Assembly (NCBI GenBank): GCA_947259815.1
Contig: CAMYNO010000013.1
Location: forward strand, 1 to 7,819
DNA length: 7,819 nucleotides
Source of the DNA: an uncultured Parvularculaceae bacterium
Lineage (GTDB): Bacteria; Pseudomonadota; Alphaproteobacteria; Caulobacterales; Parvularculaceae
Direction of reading: 5' to 3'
Part shown: positions 1-5,910 of the stretch, one piece after another
How positions within the stretch are numbered: the stretch's first letter is position 1
How the letters are laid out: each line of letters begins with the position of its first letter
Translations under genes and position numbers: made by a program
Notes under the pieces: model-generated
Database searches by the model: none
What the model was told of the DNA's origin: nothing
Seen by the model: the letters and a program-made list of their open reading frames with translations, nothing else

Positions 1-1
1 C

Positions 2-343
2 GAAATGCCGACCGGGCCGGTTTTCCGGCGTTTCGATGCGGATAATCGAGCCCCTGCCGATCCAATCCATCCACAGATAAACAGCGCCAGCCTTGAGAGC
101 GTCGCCGGAATGATGGCTGCGTCGCGTAACGATCTCGAAGCGCCAGCCCTTGCCCTTGCGCCGGTGATTGGCGAGTTACTCACTGAGATGCGGAAAGCGC
201 CCGGCGCTATCGCCGCGCGCATGTCCGGCAGCGGCGCCACCTGTTTTGCGCTTTTCGCTGACGAAGCATCGGCGCACGCAGCTTGCGCAAAATTTTCGGA
301 AAAGAATTACTGGGCGATGGTGTCGCGGATCGCATCAGGGTAA
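2..343 (+). CDS. ispE: 4-diphosphocytidyl-2-C-methyl-D-erythritol kinase, C-terminal part (partial)
   Basis: This is the last 113 residues of IspE, the GHMP-family kinase that phosphorylates the 2-hydroxyl of CDP-methylerythritol in the cytosolic MEP pathway to IPP and DMAPP. The gene begins left of the window: the frame is open from base 2, so the ATG at 5 is an internal methionine and not the start. Visible evidence is an early PTGPVFRRFD stretch, typical of the region after 'VNPG', and the late GHMP C-terminal glycine motif ARMSGSGATCFALF, which lies near the phosphate-binding site. The stop TAA is at 341-343. A sugar-phosphate transferase follows on the same strand after 42 bp, so co-transcription is possible. 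The family call is firm. The N-terminal ATP-binding motif cannot be checked because it is outside the window. Confidence 0.9.
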   Translation, partial: EMPTGPVFRRFDADNRAPADPIHPQINSASLESVAGMMAASRNDLEAPALALAPVIGELLTEMRKAPGAIAARMSGSGATCFALFADEASAHAACAKFSEKNYWAMVSRIASG

Positions 344-351
344 GGCGTTAG

Positions 352-367
352 GCGTATTTCGATACGC
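352..367 (+). repeat. Short hairpin with TTCG loop between ispE and the transferase gene
   Basis: GCGTAT (352-357) and ATACGC (362-367) are perfect inverted repeats around a four-base TTCG loop, 9 bp after the ispE stop and 18 bp before the next ATG. A G-T pair could extend the stem by one. No T-tract follows, so it is not a standard intrinsic terminator. It could be an mRNA processing or stability element between two cistrons, or chance. No clear Shine-Dalgarno sequence precedes the downstream ATG. Confidence 0.35.
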
Positions 368-385
368 TGCGAGTTCGCTACCCTT

Positions 386-1501
386 ATGACGAACGTAATT
401 CTCGATCATCCGTTTACGGTTTTTGCCGCATTGGCGCTCACAATTGTCGTGTCATATGCCGGATCGCTGCTGGCGATGAATTCCCGCGTGCTTCTTGACG
501 ATCCGAACCATCGCTCAAGCCATACCCAAGCGACCTCCCGTGCCGGGGGTATCGCCATGCTGATTGCCACGGTGGCGGGGCTGGTTGTCATCGCTGTTTT
601 TGTGCGTGATGAACCGTTCCGTGAGGCGGCATTGAGTTTCGTCTTCCTTGGCGTGCTCGCGGGCGGCGTTGGGCTTGCGGACGACCATCTTAATCTGAAC
701 GCGACTGTGAAACTCGCCGGTCAAATCATTGTGGCCTGTCTCTTTGTCTGGCTGGTCGGCGGTCTTGACTATGCGGCGGCGCCGTTTGTCGGCATCGTCC
801 CGATGGGGTTTGTCGGCGATGTAATTACGGTCTTCTGGATTGTCGCCTTTATCAACGCCTTCAATTTCATGGATGGCGTCAATGGTATTGCCGGCTGTGC
901 TGCGGCGCTGGGGCTGACAGCATTTGGATGTATTGCGCTCCAGGCCGGCGCGGCGCTGGCTGCAATGATTGCCTTTGTCACGGCGGCGGCGGCGGCGGGG
1001 TTTCTTCCCGCAAATCTAGTGCGAGGCAAGCTTTTCATGGGCGATTGCGGCAGTCATTTTCTCGCCTTCATGATTGCGGGTCTTGCGGTGTTTGCCGCCA
1101 ATATAAGCGAGGGGCGCGCCAGCGAATGGCTGCTGCCGACGATATTGCTGCCCTTCATTCTCGATGTCGCCTTTACGCTGGGGCATCGCATGGCGCGCGG
1201 CCAGAATGTTCTGGTCGCACATCGTGAACATATCTACCAGCTTGTCTTGCAACGCGGGGCCAGCCATGGCGCTGTTGCGGCGTATTATGCGGGCGCAGTC
1301 GCGTTTTGCGGCGCCGGTGCGATCTTTATGCTGGCTTTGCCGCCGCAGTTGATGTGGGTCATGCCCGCGATCTTGTCAGCGGTGCTGATTTTGATCGGTA
1401 TACGTATATTCAGTTTAGCGAAAGCGGACAATCTGATCGTTGACGCAGCGGCGTCAGGCGATCCGGGACAGGGACGTCGTAACGAGGTCGCTGAGAGCTG
1501 A
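386..1501 (+). CDS. WecA/MraY-superfamily polyprenyl-phosphate sugar-1-phosphate transferase (glycosyltransferase family 4)
   Basis: This is a 371-residue polytopic membrane enzyme, close in length to WecA. The family transfers a sugar-1-phosphate from a UDP-sugar to undecaprenyl phosphate at the cytoplasmic face of the inner membrane, starting O-antigen, exopolysaccharide or related glycan synthesis. The signature sites are all present: the DDPNHRSSH entry motif (residues 38-46), the Mg-binding DD pair at 99-100, the NAFNFMDGVNG block (157-167), FMGDCGS (217-223), and the HREHIYQ cytoplasmic loop (279-285). About ten hydrophobic segments are visible. The loop and entry motifs resemble WecA/WbpL/TagO more than MraY, and the sugar substrate cannot be told from sequence. 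The ATG at 386 has no good Shine-Dalgarno sequence, so translation may be coupled to ispE. The last 48 bp overlap the 3' end of the opposing polyprenyl synthase gene. Confidence 0.88.
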   Translation: MTNVILDHPFTVFAALALTIVVSYAGSLLAMNSRVLLDDPNHRSSHTQATSRAGGIAMLIATVAGLVVIAVFVRDEPFREAALSFVFLGVLAGGVGLADDHLNLNATVKLAGQIIVACLFVWLVGGLDYAAAPFVGIVPMGFVGDVITVFWIVAFINAFNFMDGVNGIAGCAAALGLTAFGCIALQAGAALAAMIAFVTAAAAAGFLPANLVRGKLFMGDCGSHFLAFMIAGLAVFAANISEGRASEWLLPTILLPFILDVAFTLGHRMARGQNVLVAHREHIYQLVLQRGASHGAVAAYYAGAVAFCGAGAIFMLALPPQLMWVMPAILSAVLILIGIRIFSLAKADNLIVDAAASGDPGQGRRNEVAES

Positions 1502-2542
1502 AGCATAGTCGCTGTCCGGCGCCTTTGCGAGTTCGAACAGCGCGCGCTCCGCATATTGCTTCGCACAGACAATCGTATCGACGATTGCGTCGTCGCGCTT
1601 CATTAACGCGACCGCCTGTTCAAAGTCGGCGTCGTTTTGCCGGCCCTCGGTGATAACCCGTCGCCAGAATGCTTTCTCGTCCGGTTGCGCCCGTGCAATC
1701 GCATAGACGACAGGCAGGGTCATTTTTCCTTCGCGGAAATCGTCGCCCACATTTTTGCCGAGGTCGTCATCAAAACCGGCGTAATCCAGCGCGTCGTCAA
1801 TCAGTTGATAGGCAACGCCGAAATTCAGACCGTAATCGCGCAGCGCCTCTTCCGCTTTCGTATCGGCGTCGGTGATTATCGCTCCGGCATGTGAGGCGCC
1901 TGCGAAAAGCGCAGCGGTTTTGGCTTCGACGACCTCGATATAGGTGTCGATGGATGTGGCGATGTTCTTTTGCGTCGTGAGCTGCAGGACTTCGCCTTGC
2001 GCAATAACGCCCGACGCATGGGAAAGCACCTGCAATACGCGCAGATCCCCGGCCGCGACCATCAACTCGAAAGCGCGCGAGAAAATGTAATCGCCGACAA
2101 GAACGCTTTCCTTGTTGCCCCAGATAACATTTGCTGTCTGTTCGCCGCGCCGAAGGTGCGAGCCGTCAACGACATCGTCATGGAGCAACGTTGCGCCATG
2201 AATCAATTCAACCGCCGCGGCGAGTTTTATGTGGTCGTCGCCGTCATAGGAAAAAGCGCGCGCCGCCGCGAGGGTCAGCATCGGTCGAATGCGTTTGCCC
2301 CCGGCATTGACCAGATGGCCCGCAATTTCCGGAATGAGCGGCACCGCCGATTCCATGCGGGAGAGAATTTCCTTGTTCACCTCGCCGAGATCGTCAGCCA
2401 GCAATGCGCGAAGGCCGCTCACGGCCTGCGAGAATTCCGGCGCCGGATTGGGCGCGGTGGTTTCAAGTGACGTCGCCAGACGAACGGACAAAGGAACCTC
2501 ACCGTTTTCAGGGTGCTGCAGAGCCTGAGATTGGGGTTTCAC
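1454..2542 (-). CDS. ispB: Long-chain trans-polyprenyl diphosphate synthase (octaprenyl/decaprenyl type)
   Basis: This enzyme adds IPP units to farnesyl diphosphate to make the all-trans side chain of ubiquinone. The all-alpha prenyltransferase landmarks are in order: GKRIRP (residues 82-87), the first aspartate-rich motif DDVVD (122-126), LVGDY (148-152), the second motif DDALD (249-253), and KNVGDDFREGKMTLP (263-277). Alanine lies five residues before the first DDxxD, as in E. coli IspB; a small residue there fits long products. The exact chain length is not readable. The longest form starts at a GTG (2540-2542) with no Shine-Dalgarno sequence and gives 362 residues, with an N-terminal tail longer than usual. 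A TTG at 2489-2491 preceded by GGTGAGG would give 345 residues. The gene is divergent from the S49 peptidase and convergent, with 48 bp overlap, with the transferase. Confidence 0.92.
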   Translation of the reverse strand: MKPQSQALQHPENGEVPLSVRLATSLETTAPNPAPEFSQAVSGLRALLADDLGEVNKEILSRMESAVPLIPEIAGHLVNAGGKRIRPMLTLAAARAFSYDGDDHIKLAAAVELIHGATLLHDDVVDGSHLRRGEQTANVIWGNKESVLVGDYIFSRAFELMVAAGDLRVLQVLSHASGVIAQGEVLQLTTQKNIATSIDTYIEVVEAKTAALFAGASHAGAIITDADTKAEEALRDYGLNFGVAYQLIDDALDYAGFDDDLGKNVGDDFREGKMTLPVVYAIARAQPDEKAFWRRVITEGRQNDADFEQAVALMKRDDAIVDTIVCAKQYAERALFELAKAPDSDYASALSDLVTTSLSRIA

Positions 2543-2598
2543 GCAAGTCGGGTCAAGCGCTGCAGGCCGCCTTCGTCAGCGGCCATTTGGCGCTTTAA

Positions 2599-3510
2599 AT
2601 GGCTGGAATGATTGCGTTTGCGCATTCGCACCCCTATTTGCGCCTGATGACAGAAACGACCTCATTCCTGACAAAAGTGATTCGCGCGGTTCCGTTTTTC
2701 GGGTCGGCCGATCCTCTCGTAACCGTGATTGAACTAAACGGCGTCATTGGCGCCGGCGGCCCCGGCCGAAAGGCGCTGTCATTACAACGTCTCGAAAAAG
2801 CAATCGCGGCGGCCTTTAAACCATCCAAACTTGCTGCGGTCGCCCTCGCGATAAACTCACCGGGCGGCTCACCGGTGCAGTCGCGTTTGATCCTGAACGA
2901 AATTCGCCGTCACGCGACGCAAAAGAAAGTGCCGGTGCTCGCCTTTGTTGAGGATGTGGGCGCGTCCGGCGGCTATATTCTCGCACTGGCCGGCGATGAA
3001 ATTTACGCCGATGAAAGCTCTATCGTTGGCTCGATCGGTGTAATCTCGGGTGGGTTCGGTTTCGTGGAGGCTATCGAGAAGCTGGGGGTCGAGCGTCGCG
3101 TTCATACAGCCGGCGAAAATAAATCGTCCCTGGACCCGTTCAAGCCCGAAGATCCCGAAGAGGTAAAGCGCTTGAAATCCATTCTCGATGAGCTGCACGA
3201 TCAGTTTATCGCCCTTGTGCGGGCGCGCCGGCCGGGCAAGCTTGCCGACGATCCCGACATCTTTTCAGGTGAATACTGGACAGCGCCGAAAGCCCAGGAT
3301 TTGGGATTGATCGACGGTACGGCTCAGTTGGGCGATTTTCTGCGGTCACGGTTCGGAAAAGACGTTAAGGTAAAACGTATTGCCCTTGAGAGCGGTTCCC
3401 TGATCCGAAAGCTGCTTTCCGGCGGCGATGCCGCGGGCGGGCTTGTCGATGCTGATGAATTGCTCGCCGCTGCGGAACGGCGCGCCCTGTGGGCCCGCTA
3501 CGGGTTCTGA
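2599..3510 (+). CDS. S49-family serine peptidase (SohB/single-domain SppA type)
   Basis: S49 peptidases use a Ser-Lys dyad and are linked to degradation of signal peptides and membrane-associated protein fragments. The ClpP-like core is clear: INSPGGSPVQS (residues 85-95), the nucleophile region GASGGY with Ser123, SIVGSIGVIS (141-150), and GENKSSLDPF with Lys175 as likely general base. The 52-residue Ser-Lys spacing equals that of Bacillus subtilis SppA as I recall it (Ser147/Lys199), so this is the short form and not the duplicated E. coli SppA. There is no clear signal peptide or membrane helix. The start is uncertain: ATG 2599 gives 303 residues and ATG 2647 gives 287. Neither has a Shine-Dalgarno sequence, and the first 16 residues do not look like family sequence, so 2647 may be the true start. 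A small membrane-protein gene follows after 68 bp. Confidence 0.88.
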   Translation: MAGMIAFAHSHPYLRLMTETTSFLTKVIRAVPFFGSADPLVTVIELNGVIGAGGPGRKALSLQRLEKAIAAAFKPSKLAAVALAINSPGGSPVQSRLILNEIRRHATQKKVPVLAFVEDVGASGGYILALAGDEIYADESSIVGSIGVISGGFGFVEAIEKLGVERRVHTAGENKSSLDPFKPEDPEEVKRLKSILDELHDQFIALVRARRPGKLADDPDIFSGEYWTAPKAQDLGLIDGTAQLGDFLRSRFGKDVKVKRIALESGSLIRKLLSGGDAAGGLVDADELLAAAERRALWARYGF

Positions 3511-3520
3511 TCCGCGGTAT

Positions 3521-3549
3521 TTGGCGGCGCGCGTTAAAAGCGGTATTGT
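3521..3549 (+). promoter_or_regulatory. Candidate sigma-70-like promoter for the 62-residue membrane protein
   Basis: TTGGCG (3521-3526) and TATTGT (3544-3549) match four of six bases of each consensus hexamer with a 17 bp spacer. They lie between the S49 peptidase stop and the next gene, giving a leader of roughly 20-25 bases. Alphaproteobacterial promoters are loose in sequence, so this is only a candidate, and read-through from the peptidase gene is an alternative. Confidence 0.28.
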
Positions 3550-3564
3550 GTTGAGATAGTCGTG

Positions 3565-3570
3565 AAGGAG
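3565..3570 (+). promoter_or_regulatory. Strong ribosome binding site of the small membrane protein gene
   Basis: AAGGAG lies eight bases before the ATG at 3579. It is the best Shine-Dalgarno match on the plus strand in this window and strongly supports the short downstream frame as a real, translated gene. Confidence 0.7.
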
Positions 3571-3578
3571 CGAGCATC

Positions 3579-3767
3579 ATGAGTGGCGTATTGACTGCCG
3601 CAGCCACCATTGCAGCCGCCGTGGGCGCCGCTGCGGCGATCCGCTTTATCGACCGCCGCCGTCGCGATCTTGGCGATGTCATTCGGCGCGTGAATGACCG
3701 TGAGGATAGCCAGGTCATTGAGTGCGAGCGCGACCCGGAGACTGGCGTATATCGGCCTCGCCGCTGA
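3579..3767 (+). CDS. Small uncharacterised protein with one N-terminal membrane segment
   Basis: I do not recognise this 62-residue protein. Residues 3-21 form an alanine-rich hydrophobic helix (VLTAAATIAAAVGAAAAIR) followed at once by a basic cluster (RFIDRRRRD), a pattern that predicts a single-pass inner-membrane protein with the N terminus outside and the charged tail in the cytoplasm. The tail is polar, with two acidic and arginine-rich stretches, and ends ETGVYRPRR. It has no cysteines, so disulfide or metal roles are unlikely. The start is well supported by AAGGAG eight bases upstream. It follows the S49 peptidase gene by 68 bp on the same strand and stops 12 bp before the convergent yjbQ stop. 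A functional link to the peptidase is possible but only positional. Confidence 0.72.
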   Translation: MSGVLTAAATIAAAVGAAAAIRFIDRRRRDLGDVIRRVNDREDSQVIECERDPETGVYRPRR

Positions 3768-3779
3768 TTTATAGCCGTA

Positions 3780-4190
3780 TCAATCTGACTTGATGAACGT
3801 CATGACGATGCGGCGTTCATGACCGCCGTCGCGATGTTCGAACAGGTAAAGCCCCTGCCAGATCCCGAGCGCCGGCGCCCCGTCAATTACCGGTATCGAA
3901 AGCGACGTGTCGGTCAGGGCTGTTTTGACATGCGCCGGCATATCGTCCGGCCCTTCCGCCGTGTGACGCCAGGGCGCGTCCTCTGGGGCAAGGCGGGCGA
4001 AATGGTCGGTCAAATCGGCCAGAACGTCCGGATCGGCGTTTTCCTGAATGGTCAACGACGCGGACGTATGCTGGACGAACAGGGTGAGAAGACCATTTTT
4101 TGCGCCAATTTCAGCCAGATAGTCGTGCGCCTGCGCGGTGATGTCGGTTAGGCCGCGCCCCGTCGATAGGATCGAAATGGTCTTGGGCAT
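3780..4190 (-). CDS. yjbQ: YjbQ/UPF0047-family protein (annotated as secondary thiamine-phosphate synthase)
   Basis: This complete 136-residue member of the YjbQ/UPF0047 family has the usual family length. The conserved blocks are all present: FVQHTSASLTIQENADPDV (residues 38-56), WRHTAEGPDDMPAH (74-87), and LGIWQGLYLFEHR (108-120). His41, Glu50, Asp53, His76, Glu79, Asp83, His87 and His119 lie in these blocks and are candidate metal or catalytic ligands. The family name comes from weak thiamine-phosphate-synthase activity of the E. coli protein, and its physiological role is unsettled, so the enzyme name should be read loosely. It is predicted to be a soluble cytoplasmic protein. The ATG at 4188-4190 has AAGGAG (4201-4206 on this strand) ten bases upstream. 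It is divergent from the exonuclease gene, with about 80 bp between starts. Confidence 0.92.
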   Translation of the reverse strand: MPKTISILSTGRGLTDITAQAHDYLAEIGAKNGLLTLFVQHTSASLTIQENADPDVLADLTDHFARLAPEDAPWRHTAEGPDDMPAHVKTALTDTSLSIPVIDGAPALGIWQGLYLFEHRDGGHERRIVMTFIKSD

Positions 4191-4200
4191 GAGGCGAAAA

Positions 4201-4206
4201 CTCCTT
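4201..4206 (-). promoter_or_regulatory. Ribosome binding site of yjbQ
   Basis: Read on the minus strand this is AAGGAG, ten bases before the ATG at 4190. It fixes the yjbQ start over other in-frame options. Confidence 0.65.
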
Positions 4207-4220
4207 AAAGCGGATAGTTT

Positions 4221-4235
4221 GTCGTTTCTAACGAC
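4221..4235. repeat. Perfect inverted repeat in the yjbQ/exonuclease divergent region
   Basis: GTCGTT (4221-4226) and AACGAC (4230-4235) form a perfect six-base dyad around TCT. It sits 31 bp from the yjbQ start and 36 bp from the proposed exonuclease start, which suits a shared operator or a short RNA hairpin. No adjoining T-tract makes it a terminator. A dyad this short can arise by chance. Confidence 0.3.
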
Positions 4236-4257
4236 CTATGCGCTGATCTTCAGCAAT

Positions 4258-4263
4258 AAGGGG
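4258..4263 (+). promoter_or_regulatory. Putative ribosome binding site pointing to an ATT start
   Basis: AAGGGG ends seven bases before the ATT at 4271-4273, the usual Shine-Dalgarno spacing. No ATG, GTG, TTG or CTG lies in frame between the upstream stop (TGA 4244-4246) and the first catalytic motif of the exonuclease, so this site favours ATT as the initiation codon. Confidence 0.45.
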
Positions 4264-4270
4264 CGGGCCA

Positions 4271-4771
4271 ATTTCAGAGCCAATTGTTTTTCTCGACCTC
4301 GAAGCCTCAGGGCTGGGCGCGGCGTCCTGGCCGGTCGAGGTCGGCTGGTGCTTTCTGGAAGGCCGGCCAAAAACATTGCTGATAAAACCGGCGGAAAGCT
4401 GGGCGGACGATGCGTGGGATCCTGCCGCAGAAGCGCTCCACGGCCTCTCCCGGGGCAAGCTGGAGCGGGCGGGGCAAGATCCGGTGAAAATTTGTACGGC
4501 CATGAACGAGGCGCTTGCGGGCGCGTCTGTTTATTCCGACGCGCCCGATTGGGACGGGTTCTGGCTCTATCGATTATTTGACGCGGCCAGGATACGGCAA
4601 TCTTTTCAACTGCTTGACTTCGCAGAGCTGCTCGCTGGCGTCTCTGGCGACCAGCTTCTCGCGGCCAAGGCCATTGCCGAGAAAAAAGCCCCGCACCGCC
4701 ATCGCGCCCGCGCCGATGTTCTTCATATGCGCGCATTTTACCAGCATATCGCCGCCGGGCGCCGCGAATAG
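4271..4771 (+). CDS. DEDDh-type 3'-5' exonuclease-like protein with apparent ATT start
   Basis: This is a predicted DnaQ/RNase H-fold 3'-5' exonuclease of unknown substrate, 166 residues if started at 4271. ExoI is FLDLEASG, with Asp9 and Glu11. ExoII is probably SDAPDWDGFWL, with Asp95 fitting best and Asp90 or Asp93 possible. ExoIII is HRARAD, with His144 and Asp149 in the H-x4-D spacing of the DEDDh class. A WDPAAEALHGLS block (residues 49-60) resembles the segment after strand 3 in this superfamily. The frame opens after a TGA at 4244-4246 and has no usual start before the ExoI motif. A TTG at 4376, which a gene finder might choose, would delete Asp9 and Glu11 and leave 131 residues. ATT at 4271, behind AAGGGG, is my choice. 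A mutated ATG, meaning a poorly expressed allele, or a sequencing error are alternatives. A SapC-family gene follows 154 bp later. Confidence 0.72.
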   Translation: MSEPIVFLDLEASGLGAASWPVEVGWCFLEGRPKTLLIKPAESWADDAWDPAAEALHGLSRGKLERAGQDPVKICTAMNEALAGASVYSDAPDWDGFWLYRLFDAARIRQSFQLLDFAELLAGVSGDQLLAAKAIAEKKAPHRHRARADVLHMRAFYQHIAAGRRE

Positions 4772-4909
4772 CGCTATCCGGCAAAAAAGCTTTGGCCGCA
4801 GGGCTTTGATACCGCCGGCCTATTTGCTATGGACCCGGCCTTGAATCCAACGGGGCGGGATTGCAGGCGCAATTGTCATGTGCCGGCGCGTCGCTTCGCA
4901 AAATCCTTC

Positions 4910-4914
4910 AGGAG
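4910..4914 (+). promoter_or_regulatory. Ribosome binding site of the SapC-family gene
   Basis: AGGAG lies 11 bases before the ATG at 4926. This favours 4926 over the upstream in-frame ATG at 4878, whose extra 16 residues would include this site and do not look like family sequence. Confidence 0.5.
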
Positions 4915-4925
4915 CCGAATTGATC

Positions 4926-5717
4926 ATGAGTGAATCGTCAATCAACCCGCCGGTCCAGGGACAAATGTTCCTCTTTCAAAAGCCCGAGCTTGTTAACAAG
5001 GAGCGGCACGAAAAGTTTGGCGTTTCACAGCCCGCCAAGCGTTTTGGATTTTGCGCCAATGTGCGCGCAGTGCCGCTGACGGTTTCGGAAATTCCGGCGG
5101 CGATGAAAGACTATCCGGTTGTATTCGCCGGGCCAGACCAGATGTTGCCAATTGCCGTGACCGGCCTGGTCGATGACGTAAACCTGTTCGTCGATGAAAA
5201 AGGCGACTGGGAAGCGAACAGATATGTACCCGGATATATTCGTCGTTATCCGTTTGGCGTCGCCAATGAAACGGGTAGCGACCGGTTCGCGATTGTTATC
5301 GACACGGCGTTTGAAGGGATGAATTCCGGCGGCGAAAATCCGCTATTCGTGAATGGCGAAGCGTCGGACATGGTCAAGCAGGCAATCGATTTTTGCAAAA
5401 CCTACGAGGAAGATCGTCACCGCACGAACGAATTTGGCCGCCTCGTCAACGAGACCGGCATCGCCAAGGGTCAATCGGCGCAATTCACGCCGCAAGGTGA
5501 AACCGAGCCGCGCCCATTCGCCCAATATCTCGGTATTGACGAGGAGGCTCTTAAGCAATTGCCGGGCGAAAAGCTGGCTGAGCTTCGTGACAATGGCGTG
5601 CTGCCGCTGATTTATGCGATGCTCATTTCCATGGGCAACTGGCGTATGCTTTTACAGCGTCGCGCTCTTCGCTATGGGGTCTCTGACGGCGAGATCATGA
5701 CGCCTCAAATCAACTAG
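4926..5717 (+). CDS. SapC-family protein (PF07277 type)
   Basis: This 263-residue protein matches the SapC family named after the Campylobacter fetus S-layer region. It is unrelated to the SapC permease of antimicrobial-peptide uptake. Diagnostic stretches are AVPLTVSEIPAAMKDYPVVF (residues 48-67), the VNLFVDEKGDWEANRYVPGYIRRYPF region (85-110), and a C-terminal LPLIYAMLISMGNW segment (226-239). There is no signal peptide and no clear membrane helix, so it is probably soluble and cytoplasmic. The molecular role is unknown; in alphaproteobacteria these genes are often near TonB-dependent receptors and tryptophan-halogenase-like genes, but none is seen here. The start at 4926 is chosen over 4878 because AGGAG precedes it and MSESSINPP is a more natural N terminus. 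The TAG stop is at 5715-5717, followed by 193 bp before the reductase gene. Confidence 0.87.
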   Translation: MSESSINPPVQGQMFLFQKPELVNKERHEKFGVSQPAKRFGFCANVRAVPLTVSEIPAAMKDYPVVFAGPDQMLPIAVTGLVDDVNLFVDEKGDWEANRYVPGYIRRYPFGVANETGSDRFAIVIDTAFEGMNSGGENPLFVNGEASDMVKQAIDFCKTYEEDRHRTNEFGRLVNETGIAKGQSAQFTPQGETEPRPFAQYLGIDEEALKQLPGEKLAELRDNGVLPLIYAMLISMGNWRMLLQRRALRYGVSDGEIMTPQIN

Positions 5718-5827
5718 ACTGCGACACAATTCTTCGAATCCTGAACGCCGCCTAGAATCTTCAGTGGCCGCGCGTGCGAACCCAAAAACCGCTTACACTT
5801 TTTGTGGACGCGCACTGATGTGGGCTG

Positions 5828-5864
5828 CGCCGCCTCACAATACAGCGAGGCGGCGACAAGCCGC
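5828..5864 (+). repeat. GC-rich inverted repeats with two alternative pairings upstream of the dsbD-like gene
   Basis: CGCCGCCTC (5828-5836) is perfectly complementary to GAGGCGGCG (5847-5855) across a ten-base loop. Part of the right arm, GCGGC (5850-5854), can instead pair with GCCGC (5860-5864). The structure ends 46 bp before the dsbD-like ATG and 111 bp after the sapC stop. No T-tract follows, so it is not a classical terminator. It may be a Rho-assisted 3' end for sapC, or a leader element. GC richness makes such pairings fairly likely by chance. The rest of the 5718-5910 gap shows no clear promoter or gene. Confidence 0.4.
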
Positions 5865-5910
5865 GCCGGCGGCGATTGGCCTTTTGCCATTCCGGGGTTA
5901 CCTAGACGCG

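Noticed and set aside
970..1000. GCG/GCC-repeat-like run (alanine-rich, GGCGGCGGCGGCGGCGG)
   Set aside because: It is a short in-frame run coding for alanines in a membrane helix of the transferase. It could be slippage-prone, but there is no sign of frame disruption.
1970..2470. A 166-residue plus-strand open frame inside the ispB region
   Set aside because: It is antisense to conserved IspB sequence, including the first DDxxD and GKRIRP motifs, has biased composition and no domain features.
3511..3578. Intrinsic terminator after the S49 peptidase gene
   Set aside because: No stable stem followed by a T-tract is visible in this gap.
4138..4581. A 147-residue plus-strand open frame starting inside yjbQ
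   Set aside because: Its first part is antisense to the yjbQ N terminus and its second part is out of frame with the exonuclease motifs. It is also not a source for the missing exonuclease start, because it is in a different frame.
4376..4771. TTG at 4376 as the exonuclease start
   Set aside because: It would remove the ExoI residues Asp and Glu although they are intact in frame just upstream, and no good ribosome binding site precedes it.
4236..4784. A 182-residue open frame on the minus strand
   Set aside because: It is arginine- and proline-rich with no recognisable motif, and lies antisense to the exonuclease gene, whose DEDDh motifs are clear. It is a GC-driven shadow frame.
4873..4904. 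Possible sapC promoter TTGTCA with CAAAAT
   Set aside because: The spacer would be 20 bp and the second hexamer is poor, so it is not supportable.
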